Shown in pieces: positions 32,201 to 43,517 of a DNA stretch of 64,000 nt. The number at the start of each line of letters is the position of its first letter. Position 1 is the stretch's first letter. A program made the translations under genes and the position numbers. A model generated the notes under the pieces. That model did not search any database. It saw nothing but the letters and a program-made list of their open reading frames with translations, and was not told the DNA's origin. Source of the stretch: Halichondria panicea (Eukaryota; Porifera; Demospongiae; Suberitida; Halichondriidae); assembly GCF_963675165.1 (NCBI RefSeq), contig NC_087385.1:4030501-4094500 (forward strand). Direction: 5' to 3'.

Positions 32201-35200
32201 ATCTAATTATATTTCAAATAATAGCCGCGTTTAGTAGTACGCAAAAAGCTTCTTAGCTTTAGCTCGCTGCGAAACAAAGACTTCTTTGCAAAATCTGCCA
32301 AATTTTAAGCCTTAGTTTTAATGCTACAAGTTTCCCTACATACAAATTGTGATGCCTAAATCACCAGGTAAGCCAAACTGAGCGACAGACACACACACAG
32401 ACAGACTGACAGACTACTGTAACCGAGGCCGCCTACGCACCTCGGGTTAATAACGTGACTGACGTTTACACAAGCTTGCGTATCCATTATGCAATGCACA
32501 GTGAGTAAAGAGTGCAAGTGAAGAGGATTCGACTATTGTCTCTGTTGAGCTGATTTTTGTGAAAAGATTGTTTCCTATCAGTGTGCAGTGAGCAGCTCTG
32601 AACGTTGAACAACTAGCTAGCATCAGATGTCATAATTATGTTCCATACCCTAAAAACGTCACGATTAACAGGAGATTACTAGTAAGTTTACAAGACGTGC
32701 GAGTAATTTTACTTTGTGTACAGTTTTCATGTAGAGCTGCATGTAGTTTGGGGTACTCTTCATTTCTTATAAATTATACTCTTGATACAAGTAGACCTTT
32801 GTGTGACTGACTACAAAAACAGTATTCACTCACAGTTGGGCCGAACTTTGGTTTAAACATTGGCACTGGAGAAGGCATCGGAACAGCTGCATTGTGTGTG
32901 TGTGTGTGTGTGTGGGGGGGGGGGGGAGACAACATATTATACAGACTGCAGGATTTCCAATGAAGCTTAGCTGGGTACATATCAGCTGCAAGTAAATGTG
33001 CAATGACGGTCAAAGTACTCTTCCATATGTACGTAAAGATGTGACTACTGACTATACAATGTAGGCTACTCACCTGTCGGCTTGAGTGCCAAGTGCCTGG
33101 GTGCCGTGTGGAGGTAGGGGCAATCGGAGCGAGTACACCTCGAGTCAAACTTGCACTGAGGGTGTACGTAGAGACACCTCTTCCCGTACTTGCAATCAGG
33201 GAAGAGCTTACACGGGACGGTGGGGTGTATGTAGGAGCAGCTGTCCCCGTTCTTACAGTTGGGCCAGAACCGACACCGTTCTCGCACATTGCCATGAGCG
33301 TCTTGCTCATTTTGAGTGCCTTTATCTACATGTGGTGTTGAATCAATAGTACAACTAAATCCACACGCATATAATTATGTAAGAAAAATCTCAAGAGTTA
33401 ATCAGTCTATACAGGCCACAAGTCATGTGCAGCAGTGCTCACCTTCAAGATCATCATCTTGGTAAGGATCATCTGTTCCATCCAGAGTCACCACAAACCG
33501 AGTGCTGCAATTGGGATACCATGGTGCACTCGATTTCCATTCCAACCACATAATTATGTGCAACACTATCTAGATGTAACTTATCTTTGTATGGTGGCCC
33601 TTACATGATATTCAAATAAAGTAACAAGTCCATTTCAGAGTAATATTACAGACTTCCGTGCAAGTACCTTTCAGAGCTGCTGGTCCTCCTGCGGATGAGT
33701 TCCCTCAGATCTGCCTGCTCAGAGCTCTTTCTCTTGCGTCCCAGTCTGGCAGCCATTGGTAGAACACTCTTTACTGCTGCAATTGTCGCCCTCTCTATGA
33801 TTTGATCTAGGGGGAGACACAAATACATAACAAGCAAATATCAACACTACTGGTATGTTGTTACAATGTCATTCTGAATTACTGTTGAATATAACTTTAT
33901 GGCACTCAAACACAAGTACTAAACTGCACTAATGTACAATTTCTGCTCTCAACCATACCTTGTATGTCATCGCTGTCCCGCTCCAATTCAATGACCACCT
34001 GGTCACCAGCATCACTACCCTCACTAGACTCCACCCCTTCACCACGCCTTACTTCCTGTGGCTCAGTAGATGATACCTGGGACACTGTATGTGGCGGGGC
34101 AATGAGTACATACAGTGAGTCGACAATTTACAGTCATGTACACAGCTACTGGAATTTTCTATTAGGAACATTTATGCACACAATTATGCCATGCACGAGA
34201 TTACAAGAATCCTCATTACTTGAGGCCGTGCCGCGGCCATATTAGTCTGCTGGTTTGTTTGTTTGTTTGTGACAGGTGAATCTACTCACCTGGGTGCCAT
34301 ATAGCGCTGCGTTTACAGCATGGATAGCCTTCACACAAGTTATTGGTAGCAGATTTTGCTTTGAAAGCTTTTTTGTTGGATAAAAGCGAGTAAAAGCTAA
34401 GAAGCTTGATTTTTTGTACGTGGCAGCTTCATGTAGCCATAGATTGAAGAGTTAGAGGGATAGGAAACGGAGTGGTGTACGTGATGATTTTACATTGAAT
34501 CTGCAGTGGAGCCTCGAAAATTATCCGCGCTACGCCCTATGAACGAGGCTATTAAGCACACTTTTGCCGGGTAACTCCCAAAGCTGTGTTTCCTCGAGAC
34601 ATCATCTCTTTCAGCAACTTAAAACACGCCTAGTCCATGAGCCACGTGTAGTACTTGCTAATGACTGACCACACCCAGTAAAAAGAGACTTTCCAATAAA
34701 GTTATATGTTCCCAAGGCTGTTTTAGAGCTATTGGAACATGTAACGTGTAAGCGTGTTGGTTATGACTACTACAATAGGTATAGACCTTGAAATATAAGT
34801 GAGTTGCACGGACTAAGCACAGTTACTTGTAGTTTATTATGCACTGAGTGTAGAAATAGATATTGTTGTGATGGCCTCGATTAAACCGCAGCGTAGCGCG
34901 GATGTTACTCGAGATACCAACCGTTTCCTATCCCTCTAACTCTTCAATCTATGACGTAGCTAACTACACGCGGCCTTTATCCTTTATTTGAGATAGCGCA
35001 GACTACATATTTACAGCTGCAGTGATCCCGTACCAGGAACAATGGAACAGGGTCACTAAAGTAGAAAGCTGGAATTATGATTGTGGATTGTGAGCATACC
35101 CCACAGGAGGCATTCTAAGACTCCAGGCTTCTTTGCACTGCTAGCACTACTAAAACTCTATTCTCACATTCTCAAAAGTCTCAGCCTCTGAGTCTGTAAT

Positions 35201-37418
35201 TGCTCCCGTACGTTACTTGCAGCTTCCATGATCATACATACTATTGTAATAACACTCTTCTGGTTTCTACAGATCTTTGTGATTTATGTCAATAACCGGA
35301 TTAGCACTTCAGTGCTCTAGTTATAATGATTTGAACACAAAGGGCAATCATGTAAACAATACACTGCACCATGTACATGTAGAGCTACAGTTTACGTGTT
35401 ATAGCACTTATATAATAATTATACCTGCAGTTTTCTTCGGCGACTTCTTAGTTGACAGAAACTTGTCAAGGTCTTCTTTCTTCACTCTGAGGACCCTCTT
35501 GACAACGCCTCCTTCCTCTCGCCGGGCAACTAAAGCATTAATTGGTTGTGTTATTCAATATGCTGTCCTATAATAATATACACACACGATGATACATGAT
35601 GAGCACACACTGTACCTTTAACCTTAGGTACATGTACATCTTCCTCAGTCTCGTCGCTGGGTCTCTTGCGGCCCAGTCCTAGGAGGGCCTTTTGAAGCAG
35701 GCGTCCACCACCTTTCTCACCAAGCTGAGGTCTGTGTGTGGGTAAAGGGTGTGAATTGCATGACATCGTAATGAATGTGTACATGCTTGTTTTCACCTTA
35801 CATTATATACAAGTACAATGTAGCAATTAGCTTTGTTTAAACTGAAGATATTGATTAGTACAACACTACACGAGAAAGCTAGTACACATGCATGTATGTA
35901 CAGCCGCATGCATGTAGTTTTGTGCATCAATAATAGCATAAATGCACCGTTTCATGATCTTGACCACACTTGACAGCGAAGTGGACACTCTCTCCTTCTC
36001 GTCCTCACTTGACTCAGAATCGTTGTCATAGTGACCATACCGTCCACCCTTGCCCTGTTTATTCCTCTCTTCACGACGCTGGGCTATGAAAGCACGGAGG
36101 TCCTGGTCACGAGTGGAGTCAGGCTGTAACGATGTGTGGGTGGCGGTTATTGAGGGAGCAGTGTGCATGTGGTTTTTGTTAGGGATGGGACAGTGTAACG
36201 AAGGGTGGATTTTAGTTCACAAAGGGATATAGCTTAAAAAAAGCATTTCACAGAGCTCAAACTTGCAGTCTGTCAACAGATAAATGTCAATTATCTAACC
36301 ATTATGCATCGTGTGTGACCGCTCATTGAATGTCTTTTAGTCAGACAAAATGTCAGGTTCAGCAGCTGCTGTTCTATAGTTCTAGCACTAATAAGAAGTC
36401 TTAGAATACGTTCTAGTAGCTTAGGCGTACATGTTTAATATACTCAAGAAGTTTAGAAAACTGTATGACAAAGAATTCCATACTGCCATGCAAACGAAGA
36501 AGGTTCAATCAGAGACAGATTCCAAAGAGGTAAGCCTACTTCACAGGCCAAGGACACAAGCAATGATCAAGTTGATTTTTAGGACTAACAATAGTCACTG
36601 GATACTCTTAGATTCAGATGCAGACTGTTGATTAGTATGGAGGGTTTACAATGTATATCACACAAAGGCCCATAATGTTAAAAAACAAAAAGCTCACTTT
36701 AACATTGTGGCTCCTCTTTTTCATTGTCAACCTTGACCTTTGACCATCACGTTCACTTCTAAGTCTATCGCTTCTTCTACTCTCATCGACAATTTCCCCT
36801 TCTGCTGTATCACGTGACATCATTGACTCGCCTTGTGATTCTCGGATATGCAGCTCAGAAGATGCTTTCTTCTCTTTGGTTCCAGGAAGGGTGATCACTT
36901 TTGGTTTAGAATCATCAACTTCTTCATCAGAAACTGAGTAAATTCGTGTTGTGTGTGCGTGAGTGTAGGGGGTGGGGGGGAGAAGAAAGTCATAGCACTG
37001 TGAATACAGTATGTCACCAGGCTTTGGTGAGAACATTGCACTCCTTGCTTTTACAAAAAGATTACGATATTGTACATTAAAAAAATGTAGAGTCTAAGTA
37101 AGTACCAATTTCACAATGTAATAACACTCGTAAACACTCGTAGCTTAGACCACTAGCCCCACCATAATTGCCACTAAACTTTTTGCCATCTTTACCTGCC
37201 TTCAGCTCTCCCTCATCAGTATCCTCTAACAACTCAGGAGTGCTCGCGACCCTCTGCAGCCAATCACTGAACGCATCCGTATTGTTCCCTAGGAACAGTT
37301 GCAGGTCATTCTTAATCTGCAGCATGGTCTTCTTGTTGGCCAACATGACTATGATGTAGTCAGGGAGCTCGTTGTCAATGTACGCATTGTACTGCTTGAG
37401 CTTGGCGATAATACCATC
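28034..37418 (-). CDS. ZC3H14-like: ZC3H14/Nab2-like poly(A)-binding CCCH zinc-finger protein (first coding exon not found)
   Basis: Twelve phase-consistent exons (1629 nt including the stop): 37196-37418, 36698-36933, 35948-36123, 35616-35731, 35425-35529, 33959-34084, 33668-33806, 33443-33504, 33074-33325, 32834-32886, 29082-29170, 28034-28085. The first listed exon encodes the N-terminal PWI-like fold (NELPDYIIVMLANKK, LQLFLGNNTDAFSDWL), nearly as in human ZC3H14. The middle is acidic/basic disordered linker, with TRFVVTLDG matching FIVTLDG of the family. Exon 33074-33325 holds three tandem fingers: CRFWPNCKNGDSCSYIH, CKLFPDCKYGKRCLYVH and CKFDSRCTRSDCPYLH. The human protein has five; the last two are missing here and the chain ends through two short exons. 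Family role: nuclear poly(A) binding and tail-length control. The initiator exon should lie between 37420 and 38080. Confidence 0.88.
29174..29219. repeat. (TG)n microsatellite at a ZC3H14-like acceptor
   Basis: 46 bp of TG. On the coding strand this is (CA)n ending directly in the CACAG acceptor of the exon starting at 29170. Confidence 0.95.
30195..30388. repeat. Two-copy direct tandem repeat (about 100 bp unit)
   Basis: Both units share AAATTGCCTCATGG, TAGTTAGCTAGCTGAGAGC and GTTTGTTCTCTCTCGCTGGC in the same order and orientation, with few differences. A recent local duplication inside an intron. Confidence 0.85.
30666..30709. repeat. Short palindrome
   Basis: AAGAGTAGATAAGAGTAT pairs with ATACTCTTATCTACTCTT around a short loop. 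Non-coding. Confidence 0.7.
34438..34953. mobile_element. MITE with CATAGATTGAAGAGTTAGAG ends
   Basis: The left end CATAGATTGAAGAGTTAGAG continuing into GGATAGGAAACGG is repeated inverted at 34921-34953. About 516 bp, in the intron 34085-35424 of the ZC3H14-like gene. The end sequence resembles the ends of the 9.55-kb TTAA element and a sequence at the LAMP duplication junction. Confidence 0.75.
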
Positions 37419-38080
37419 CTACATGTATTAGTATGAAGGGTAAATTGGCAAATGAGGCAATTAATTGAACTAAGAGCAGCAATTTTTAATTTGACGATCA
37501 TGCTGTATGGTATTATTGATCACGTGTGATATACTGAGGACTATAATTTATATTATATAAAAACCCTAACCCTCTGGGACTGAGTATTACCAGGAGTCAA
37601 GCTATAAAACATTGGCAATAATTTTGGTGACTCTCACCTCGATTCTCGCCAAATTACGTACTTACGGTACATAATTGTGCGGTGATAGGTTCACAAATAA
37701 ACATAGAGCTCAAAAAGTGAGACTATGAATGACTACTACTGTATGTACGTATATGTATCAGTAAAAAGCACAAAGAACCATAATTATGGTGTCTGAATGT
37801 GTGCATCATACACAGTAATACATACTCGAAGCTTTTGATTATTGATATCCATTCCTTCACAATTTGACAGCCAATGATCCTTTTTATAAAGCAATGCAGT
37901 ACAGTGTGGAATAAAATGTAGCTAGAGTTGAACACGTGGGTCACGTGAATTCGACACACAGACACAAGATCCAGATTGTCACATGATTTCAATTATAATT
38001 ACGTGTCTTGCTAGCTCTGCTGTTTTATAAAATAATAGCTAGCTAGCTCATATACAGGTACGTTAGGTAGGTGGCTAAAG
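37419..38080. promoter_or_regulatory. Divergent region: ZC3H14-like 5' end and LAMP promoter
   Basis: It should contain the unfound first coding exon of the ZC3H14-like gene. A GAG|GTGAGA donor near 37636 preceded by RNLARIE-like codons is a candidate, but its start is unclear. The LAMP promoter must also lie here, with two CACGTG boxes at 37933-37948. Confidence 0.45.
37933..37949 (+). promoter_or_regulatory. Paired CACGTG sites resembling a CLEAR element upstream of LAMP
   Basis: CACGTG at 37933-37938 is followed by GTCACGTGAA (37940-37949), which matches 9 of 10 bases of the GTCACGTGAC CLEAR consensus bound by TFEB/MiT factors at lysosomal genes in vertebrates. It sits about 130 bases upstream of the LAMP ATG. 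Regulatory function here is inferred. Confidence 0.5.
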
Positions 38081-40546
38081 ATGTCATCAATCTGGCTAGG
38101 GTGTTGTGTAGTCATCTTGACAGTCCTGTCACAAACACAAGGTACTATAAAATCACAGCATACATTTATATTATTATTCAGTATTTTATATAAATAATTA
38201 TGACTTACATACACTGTCTGTTGCATATGCACACACAGCTAAGGAACCAAATCTAGCTGGTGATGAGTATGTGTTCGAGTTGAATGACAGCGATGGTTCT
38301 GTTTGTTTCTACGCATCATTTCAACTGGACTACAAAATCTCTTACCTTCAGTACCCCAACATTAGTAACAAGTCTATCAAGCATGTCATGGTAGGTTGCA
38401 TAGGTACCAAGATACATGTAGCTCATAATTATAAATAGTATGTGTGCCTGCTTGTGTGATATGGTATTCCTAATATATTGTACGTATACCGTATATGCTT
38501 GATCAGAGGCCGCGGCTACTAAATGTTTCATTTTGCTGGCAGAGGAGGCTACAATTCGAGAGAGGCCATTGTTTAAGAGTGGCGTTTATTAGCTCCAGCT
38601 ATTTCAACAATCTTTAGTTTCTCATAAAAAGTTCTTGTCACCTGCATAAACTTGAACTCTGCCATGAGAAAGTCTTAGTGAAGCACTTAACAAGCTGCTA
38701 CCTAGCTACATGTAACTAGCTGCTAGTATAAATATGGCTGCCACGTGCAGAAATGCTAGAGTCAAAGTTCACTGAGGCTACTATTTGAGAGCAGCTGCTA
38801 AATGGCTTGCAAAGGAGGCTACTATAGCGGCCTTTATACAAGAGCAGCCTCTGATCAACCAAATATGCCAATAACGATACACCCTGTGCATATCTTTCCT
38901 ATTGTTTAGCATAATACATGATACAGTAGACCCTCGCTAATCCAGACCCCTTTAGTCTGAAACCTCGCAAATCCAGACAAAATGAAAAGGAGGAGCATGT
39001 CAATAGATAGACTACTGTGCATATGCACTATAACTTACTTTGCCGAATCAGCATTAATAACGCGCTCTCAGTACATGTACAATGGCCACTGCAAATAAAA
39101 CTAAGAGAGCTCACAACTCAAGACTCACTCTATTGGAGAGAAAGTTGAGGGAAAATACTATTCTAGCTATAGCAGCTTCCCTTTGGCCAAAGTAATAGCA
39201 TAAAGACGTGTACACAAGTGTCTTCATTAGTGTTATTCATAATCACTCTGGAAAAATGTTTACGATGGAGTCTGCTCTATTCGGATTAGCGAGAGTCCAC
39301 TGTATTGTATTTCATCACACGTAGTAATTCGCCATTGCTTGTTACTCGTTCTATTAATCCTATCAGTCCATTATTGTGTAATAATAACCAGTGTGCTGAT
39401 GTTTGGCGTACATACATGGTACACGTACAGCCAATCTCCCAACCATTTAACACTGCCACCCCCTCCCCTCCCCTCTTACACTAATAGAGCACAGAAATTA
39501 AACTCCCAAACAACACCCAAGTCCTGATCTCAGGAGATTGTGGCGTAAATGAGACCAAGCTGTTGTTGTCATGGGAAAATGGCGAACAAAGGTACAACTC
39601 TTCGTTTTTGTTCACACTAACAAACAGCACTTGGTATGCCAACTTCATCTCGTTCTCATTTGACCTTGCGAAGCTCCCCCAAAATCCCGTGGGTGAGTAT
39701 GCTCTGAGGTGATTGTTGTGTGTGCACGATCTTTACAGTGTACATGTACGTGTAGTTTTTGGTTTGATTGAAGGCAGTGTACCTGCATACTGTATCTGTC
39801 TGGCACAGTTGTACCTTATTATGAGGTACTCGTTCAACATCCTATTATAGTTGTCCACCTAAATCATACACTGTCTCTACCTCGTCAGATATGGGAGTCC
39901 AGACTTATGTCACTAATATCACCAACCTCTTCTCTCGAGATTTTACCAGAAAAGATTTCTTCTATTGTGAGAAATGCAAAACGTTTGCTTTCGCCAACTG
40001 TTCAGAGGATACCCTGGGCTGTGTGGACCCTTGTTCCAAAAATGAAAAAAACAAGACTGAGTGTAACAATACACTGGAAATGATGCATGCTGTCATATAC
40101 CCAGGAGACATTCAAGAGCAATCAGCAAACAGTGAGTTGTGGTTTTTGGTTGCACATGCGCAACGAGGTATACGGTAGCGTATCTGTGTGTAGAGTGTCT
40201 GATAAATGATGCAAGTAAGAGTTTCTATAGGCTTTAGTGACGTTTTCTTGTATAGCAATTTGTAAAATAGCGTAGCAAAACTTGTCCATATAAAGTGTTG
40301 CTACTCTACTTAGTAGTTAGCCACTAGAGCTAGCTACATGTAATGGTAGCTACAAGAGTGAGAAAAGAGCTGCAAAGCTGCACTTGGCTGTTCATGCAGC
40401 CATTAATTTTCTGGGCTTCGAACTTTTGGTTTCCTTTTTAGCAACGATCATGGTCGATCATTTCCCACTTTCTGCACCAATGCAAATTTTATTGTAGCTT
40501 CATGTTTGGTGCCTTTTTAGTTTCTACATACCTAACTGCCCCCCCC

Positions 40547-40583
<37 letters not shown>

Positions 40584-40759
40584 CAGGAAAGCTATGTATT
40601 GAGGACTACATTGCCTTGCAAGAGCTCATAGTACCCATTGTAGTGGGAGGAATCCTGGCTATCCTACTGGTGCTGATATTTGTGGCCTATATCATAGCCT
40701 ATATCCGTAGGCGTAGGAGAGAAGGAAAGTATGAACGATTAAGCGAAACGACATACTAG
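38081..40759 (+). CDS. LAMP-like: LAMP-family lysosome-associated membrane glycoprotein
   Basis: Five exons close to 277 aa: 38081-38141, 38239-38390, 39488-39692, 39889-40131, 40587-40759. Exon 1 is a signal peptide (MSSIWLGCCVVILTVLSQTQ). The luminal part has the LAMP pattern: CFYASFQLDYKISY, then GDCG, then a beta-rich stretch rich in N-x-S/T sites (NETK, NSSF, NSTW, NITN), and a Cys-rich exon 4 (YCEKCKTFAFANC). Exon 5 gives one membrane span (LIVPIVVGGILAILLVLIFV), a basic stop-transfer and a 20-residue tail with YERL, a Y-x-x-hydrophobic AP-adaptor sorting motif as in LAMP1/2. It should be a type I lysosomal membrane protein with one LAMP domain. Exons 4-5 are the source of the downstream broken copies. 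The exon 5 acceptor follows a CA repeat. Confidence 0.87.
38489..38868. mobile_element. MITE with CCGTATATGCTTGATCAG ends (copy 2)
   Basis: Same family as 19783-20211. It shares the interior TACTAAATGTTTCATTTTGC, TTTATTAGCTCCAG and CCACGTGCAGAAATGCTAGA; the right end is more decayed. It lies in LAMP intron 2. Confidence 0.75.
38924..39302. mobile_element. Pogo/Tigger-like MITE flanked by TA
   Basis: CAGTAGACCCTCGCTAATCC at the left and its inverted counterpart GGATTAGCGAGAGTCCACTG at the right, with TA on both sides (38922-38923, 39303-39304). 379 bp, no ORF, in LAMP intron 2. The ends match the class seen at 24559-24986. Confidence 0.82.
40541..40582. repeat. C-run plus (CA)n at the LAMP exon 5 acceptor
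   Basis: A run of C followed by (CA)n immediately precedes CTACAG. The same arrangement is shorter in copies B and C of the duplicated unit. Confidence 0.9.
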
Positions 40760-41771
40760 CGTTTGTGTTATTTTTAAAGGATGTGGCAGTGTTTATATCG
40801 CAATTCATGTATTATAACACATCTTCGAGCACTTTATTCTATTGTGTGTTTAATCTATTGTGTGATCACAACCACTATGATTGTATCAACTGCATGTGTT
40901 CAATGTTGAAAGGGGACGCACATTATTCAATTAGATCTATACACCACTCCCATCTATATAATTATGTGGAGTCAGTGTTGTCAATAGTATTATCAAGAGT
41001 CCATGATAAATGGGACTCTTGGTATTATATAGACTATACACAGGGCTGTATTGAGGGGGGTAATTCTCCCCCCCCCCCCCCCCCCCCCTAGGATCTGGCA
41101 GATTCATTTGTACTGCTATAATTCTGATGACTTCACCGCCTCCTACAATTTTAAATTGCCCAATTCGCCCCCCCCCCCCTGATCCAAAATCCTGGATGCA
41201 GCCCTGATACAGTATACAGTATACAGTATTATGGTCATTCACGTATTAAATAATATGCACACGAAAAATTAAAGCCTAGGACTAATATTTATTATAAGCT
41301 TACCAGTAATCTTTAAAGACAATCAACTATTATTAAACATTCATTAAAGTTCACCCACGTAATTAATACCTCACCTTTATGTTCAATGCAAATGCAGTCA
41401 AAGTGTGATACAGGCCTCCCCATTTTTGGCTGGTTTTCCTGAAAAAATTCAGTGCTTAGTTTTGAGCCAAAATAACCTATCAGGATTTTTACAGCATAAA
41501 TGTTACACGAAAAGATTCATCTTCATGGTTATAATTATAATCTACAATTGCAGTTAATTATGGGTACATATCAGTGTGACAAGTTTGTGTGTACATCTAT
41601 ATAAATAATCATGAATTTACGCATTAGTCTGACTTTGTGGTGTGAGTTAAAATTATAGCCTATAATAATACAGAATTGAACTCAACACATAATTGTGGCT
41701 TGCAGAAACTTATACACTGCATGCTTACAATGAATATTGTATTAAGAGTTCTGTATACATTTAGTTTGTGG
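40760..41771. other. Convergent spacer between LAMP and the CBM21 gene (unit A)
   Basis: Holds the LAMP 3'UTR, a 166-bp CAGGGC-ended element (41041-41206) and AT-rich sequence. The element is absent from the same place in unit B. No gene is seen. Confidence 0.6.
41041..41206. mobile_element. Small CAGGGCTG...CAGCCCTG element with C-runs, 5-bp target duplication
   Basis: CAGGGCTGTATTGAGG at the left pairs with CCTGGATGCAGCCCTG-type sequence at the right. ATACA occurs directly on both sides (41036-41040 and 41207-41211). It is missing from unit B, which confirms it as an insertion. Confidence 0.75.
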
Positions 41772-43341
41772 CTAATAATTATAATCGAGTCCAACTCGGT
41801 AGTTCTTGCCGTAATTATTGTCCCACCAACTCTTTCCATCTTCAGACTCTAAACACAAGGCAAAGTCAGTGCAGCCAGGGTTAAAGTACGGTAGGTCAAA
41901 CGCGTATCTATTCATTTGCTCTCCTTTGTAATTAGTCCTAATCAAGGTGGCTGAAACGTCTGTGCATGATTTCCATTCATCAAGTGTGTAAAACACAAAC
42001 AACTTTTTTGCTGATACAGAGTCAGACACCCGTACGAATCCCGTGAACTCATTTCCACATCCATACAAGCAGTATTCTAAAGATATCTTTTTTCTGTGAA
42101 CACGGGATGCAAAGCAACCTTCACGAAAGAGTGGATGGTCAAACTGGAAGATAGTAGGACTTGAGAGTTTGGTATCGATAACGATGTACAGAGGTTCTCG
42201 TTTGATAACACCCCCTTGGAATCTGTCCATATGATCCGCCAGGTCCTACATAAATGAGAGACACACTACTCAATACTTTTTCTATACCATCTTTTGTAAC
42301 TTACTGGATCATTCTGAATGCATAACATGTCTGAAACAGAGAGTTTCAATGGTTCGTCTTGCTCAGTGTCGCAAGGCAAGGAAGCATCGACAATCTCACA
42401 ATGATCAGGCAAAGGCCGGCTGGTAACCTCCTGATTCTCTATGAACTTCTCGAGTTTTTCCAAGAGCTCAGCGGAAGGTATTCTAGGGATCACAACAGGT
42501 TCACTTGCTACACTCAGCATAACAGTGTTTTCATTGGTCTGAGATTCCGCAGGGAAAATTGCAATAAAGGGAAAGTACAAATAACATCCAGGTCTCACCT
42601 GTAGATATTCTTGATCTACTGTATTTGTGTGAGTGGAGGCATCAGGAGAGCATCTATCTGGCCCAGTGGTCCTTGCTGAACTAACAGTGGCTGCCACAGT
42701 GGTTGAGGTCTCACCATGAGCTGGCCCGATACTGGTCCTTGCTGAGGTAAAATGACTGGTGGTAGCAATCGCCGCTATTATAATAGTAGTGGGAGTGGGA
42801 GTTTCACTATCAGCTGGTCCGATACTGGTCCCTGCTGAGGTGGAGTGACTGGTGGTAGCAACTGCAGTGGTGGTCTCACTATCAACTGGCCCGATACTGG
42901 TCCCTGCTGAGGTGGAGTGACTGGTGGTAGCAACTGCAGTGGTGGTCTCACTATCAACTGGCCCGATACTGGTCCTTGTTGAGGTAGAGTAATTGGTGGC
43001 AGCAACCACAGTGATGGGAGTGGAGGTCTCATTGATTGGCCTCTCAGCTCGATTTTTTGCAGACCTTGACATTACTTTTTGCTTGAGCTTTTCCTACAAT
43101 TTCACAAGGATTAAAAATGTTACAGCTATAGGTCTAACACTGTAAATTATAATCTCCCGATACTGAAATGGCTAGTATATCGGTGTCAATGAATGATTAC
43201 CTTCATTTTGGAATGTTTAGGATTTGTATCAGTTTGATTGTCATCAATGGGGATGACTTGAGTTGAGCAACCTCTACAGAAGATGATCTTGGTAACAGTC
43301 TTGATGACCTTCTTGAACCTTCGACGTATTCTCTTCCCCAT
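41772..43341 (-). CDS. PPP1R3-like: CBM21-domain protein, PPP1R3-like glycogen/protein phosphatase-1 targeting subunit (copy A)
   Basis: Four exons close in phase: 43201-43341, 42599-43093, 42305-42538, 41772-42245 (447 aa from MGKRIRRR; the frame is open upstream, but copies A and B diverge there). The C-terminal exon is a CBM21 glycogen-binding domain: FTGFVRVSDS, FYTLDEWKS, AFDLPYF, FALCLES and the hallmark WWDNNYGKNY. In animals this domain is typical of PPP1R3 subunits, which bring PP1 to glycogen synthase and phosphorylase. The first exon is strongly basic and has TKIIFCRG; KIIF fits the PP1-docking motif ([RK]-V/I-x-F). Exon 2 is a Ser/Thr-rich stretch with four SIGP repeats of about 24 residues. 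GCACGTGA lies about 110 bases upstream of the start. Confidence 0.8.
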
Positions 43342-43517
43342 CTTCTTCTTGACAATACTTGCATGAATAAATGAAATTCTCTGCACGCTAGATCTAATTG
43401 TTGCTATCGGAGACCACACAGGCAAACGCATGCGCGATGGATCCAAGTAGCACGTGATGAGTATCGTAACTCCAAGTGCTCAATCAAGCAACTTCATTTG
43501 GTCATAGATTGAAGAGT

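Larger units (their letters stand above)
29171..32833. other. 3.7-kb intron of the ZC3H14-like gene, repeats only
   Basis: I looked here for the missing CCCH fingers 4 and 5 on the minus strand and saw none. The intron contains a TG microsatellite (29174-29219), a two-copy direct repeat (30195-30388), a palindrome (30666-30709) and degenerate TTCGTATT-type repeats near 31390-31445. No other gene is supported. Confidence 0.55.
39963..43517. repeat. Tandem duplication unit A (LAMP exons 4-5 plus CBM21 gene)
   Basis: It begins inside LAMP exon 4 at TATTGTGAGAAATGC and ends at GATTGAAGAGT just before the next copy. Unit B repeats the whole content collinearly. Both genes are intact in this unit. 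Confidence 0.85.

Noticed and set aside
37636..37680. Candidate first exon of the ZC3H14-like gene (…LARIE before GTGAGA)
   Set aside because: The frame that matches the next exon has a stop just upstream and no ATG, so I did not add it to the model.
40765..41091. ORF ending in a proline run
   Set aside because: Runs from the LAMP 3'UTR into the C-run of a small insertion; no coding signature.
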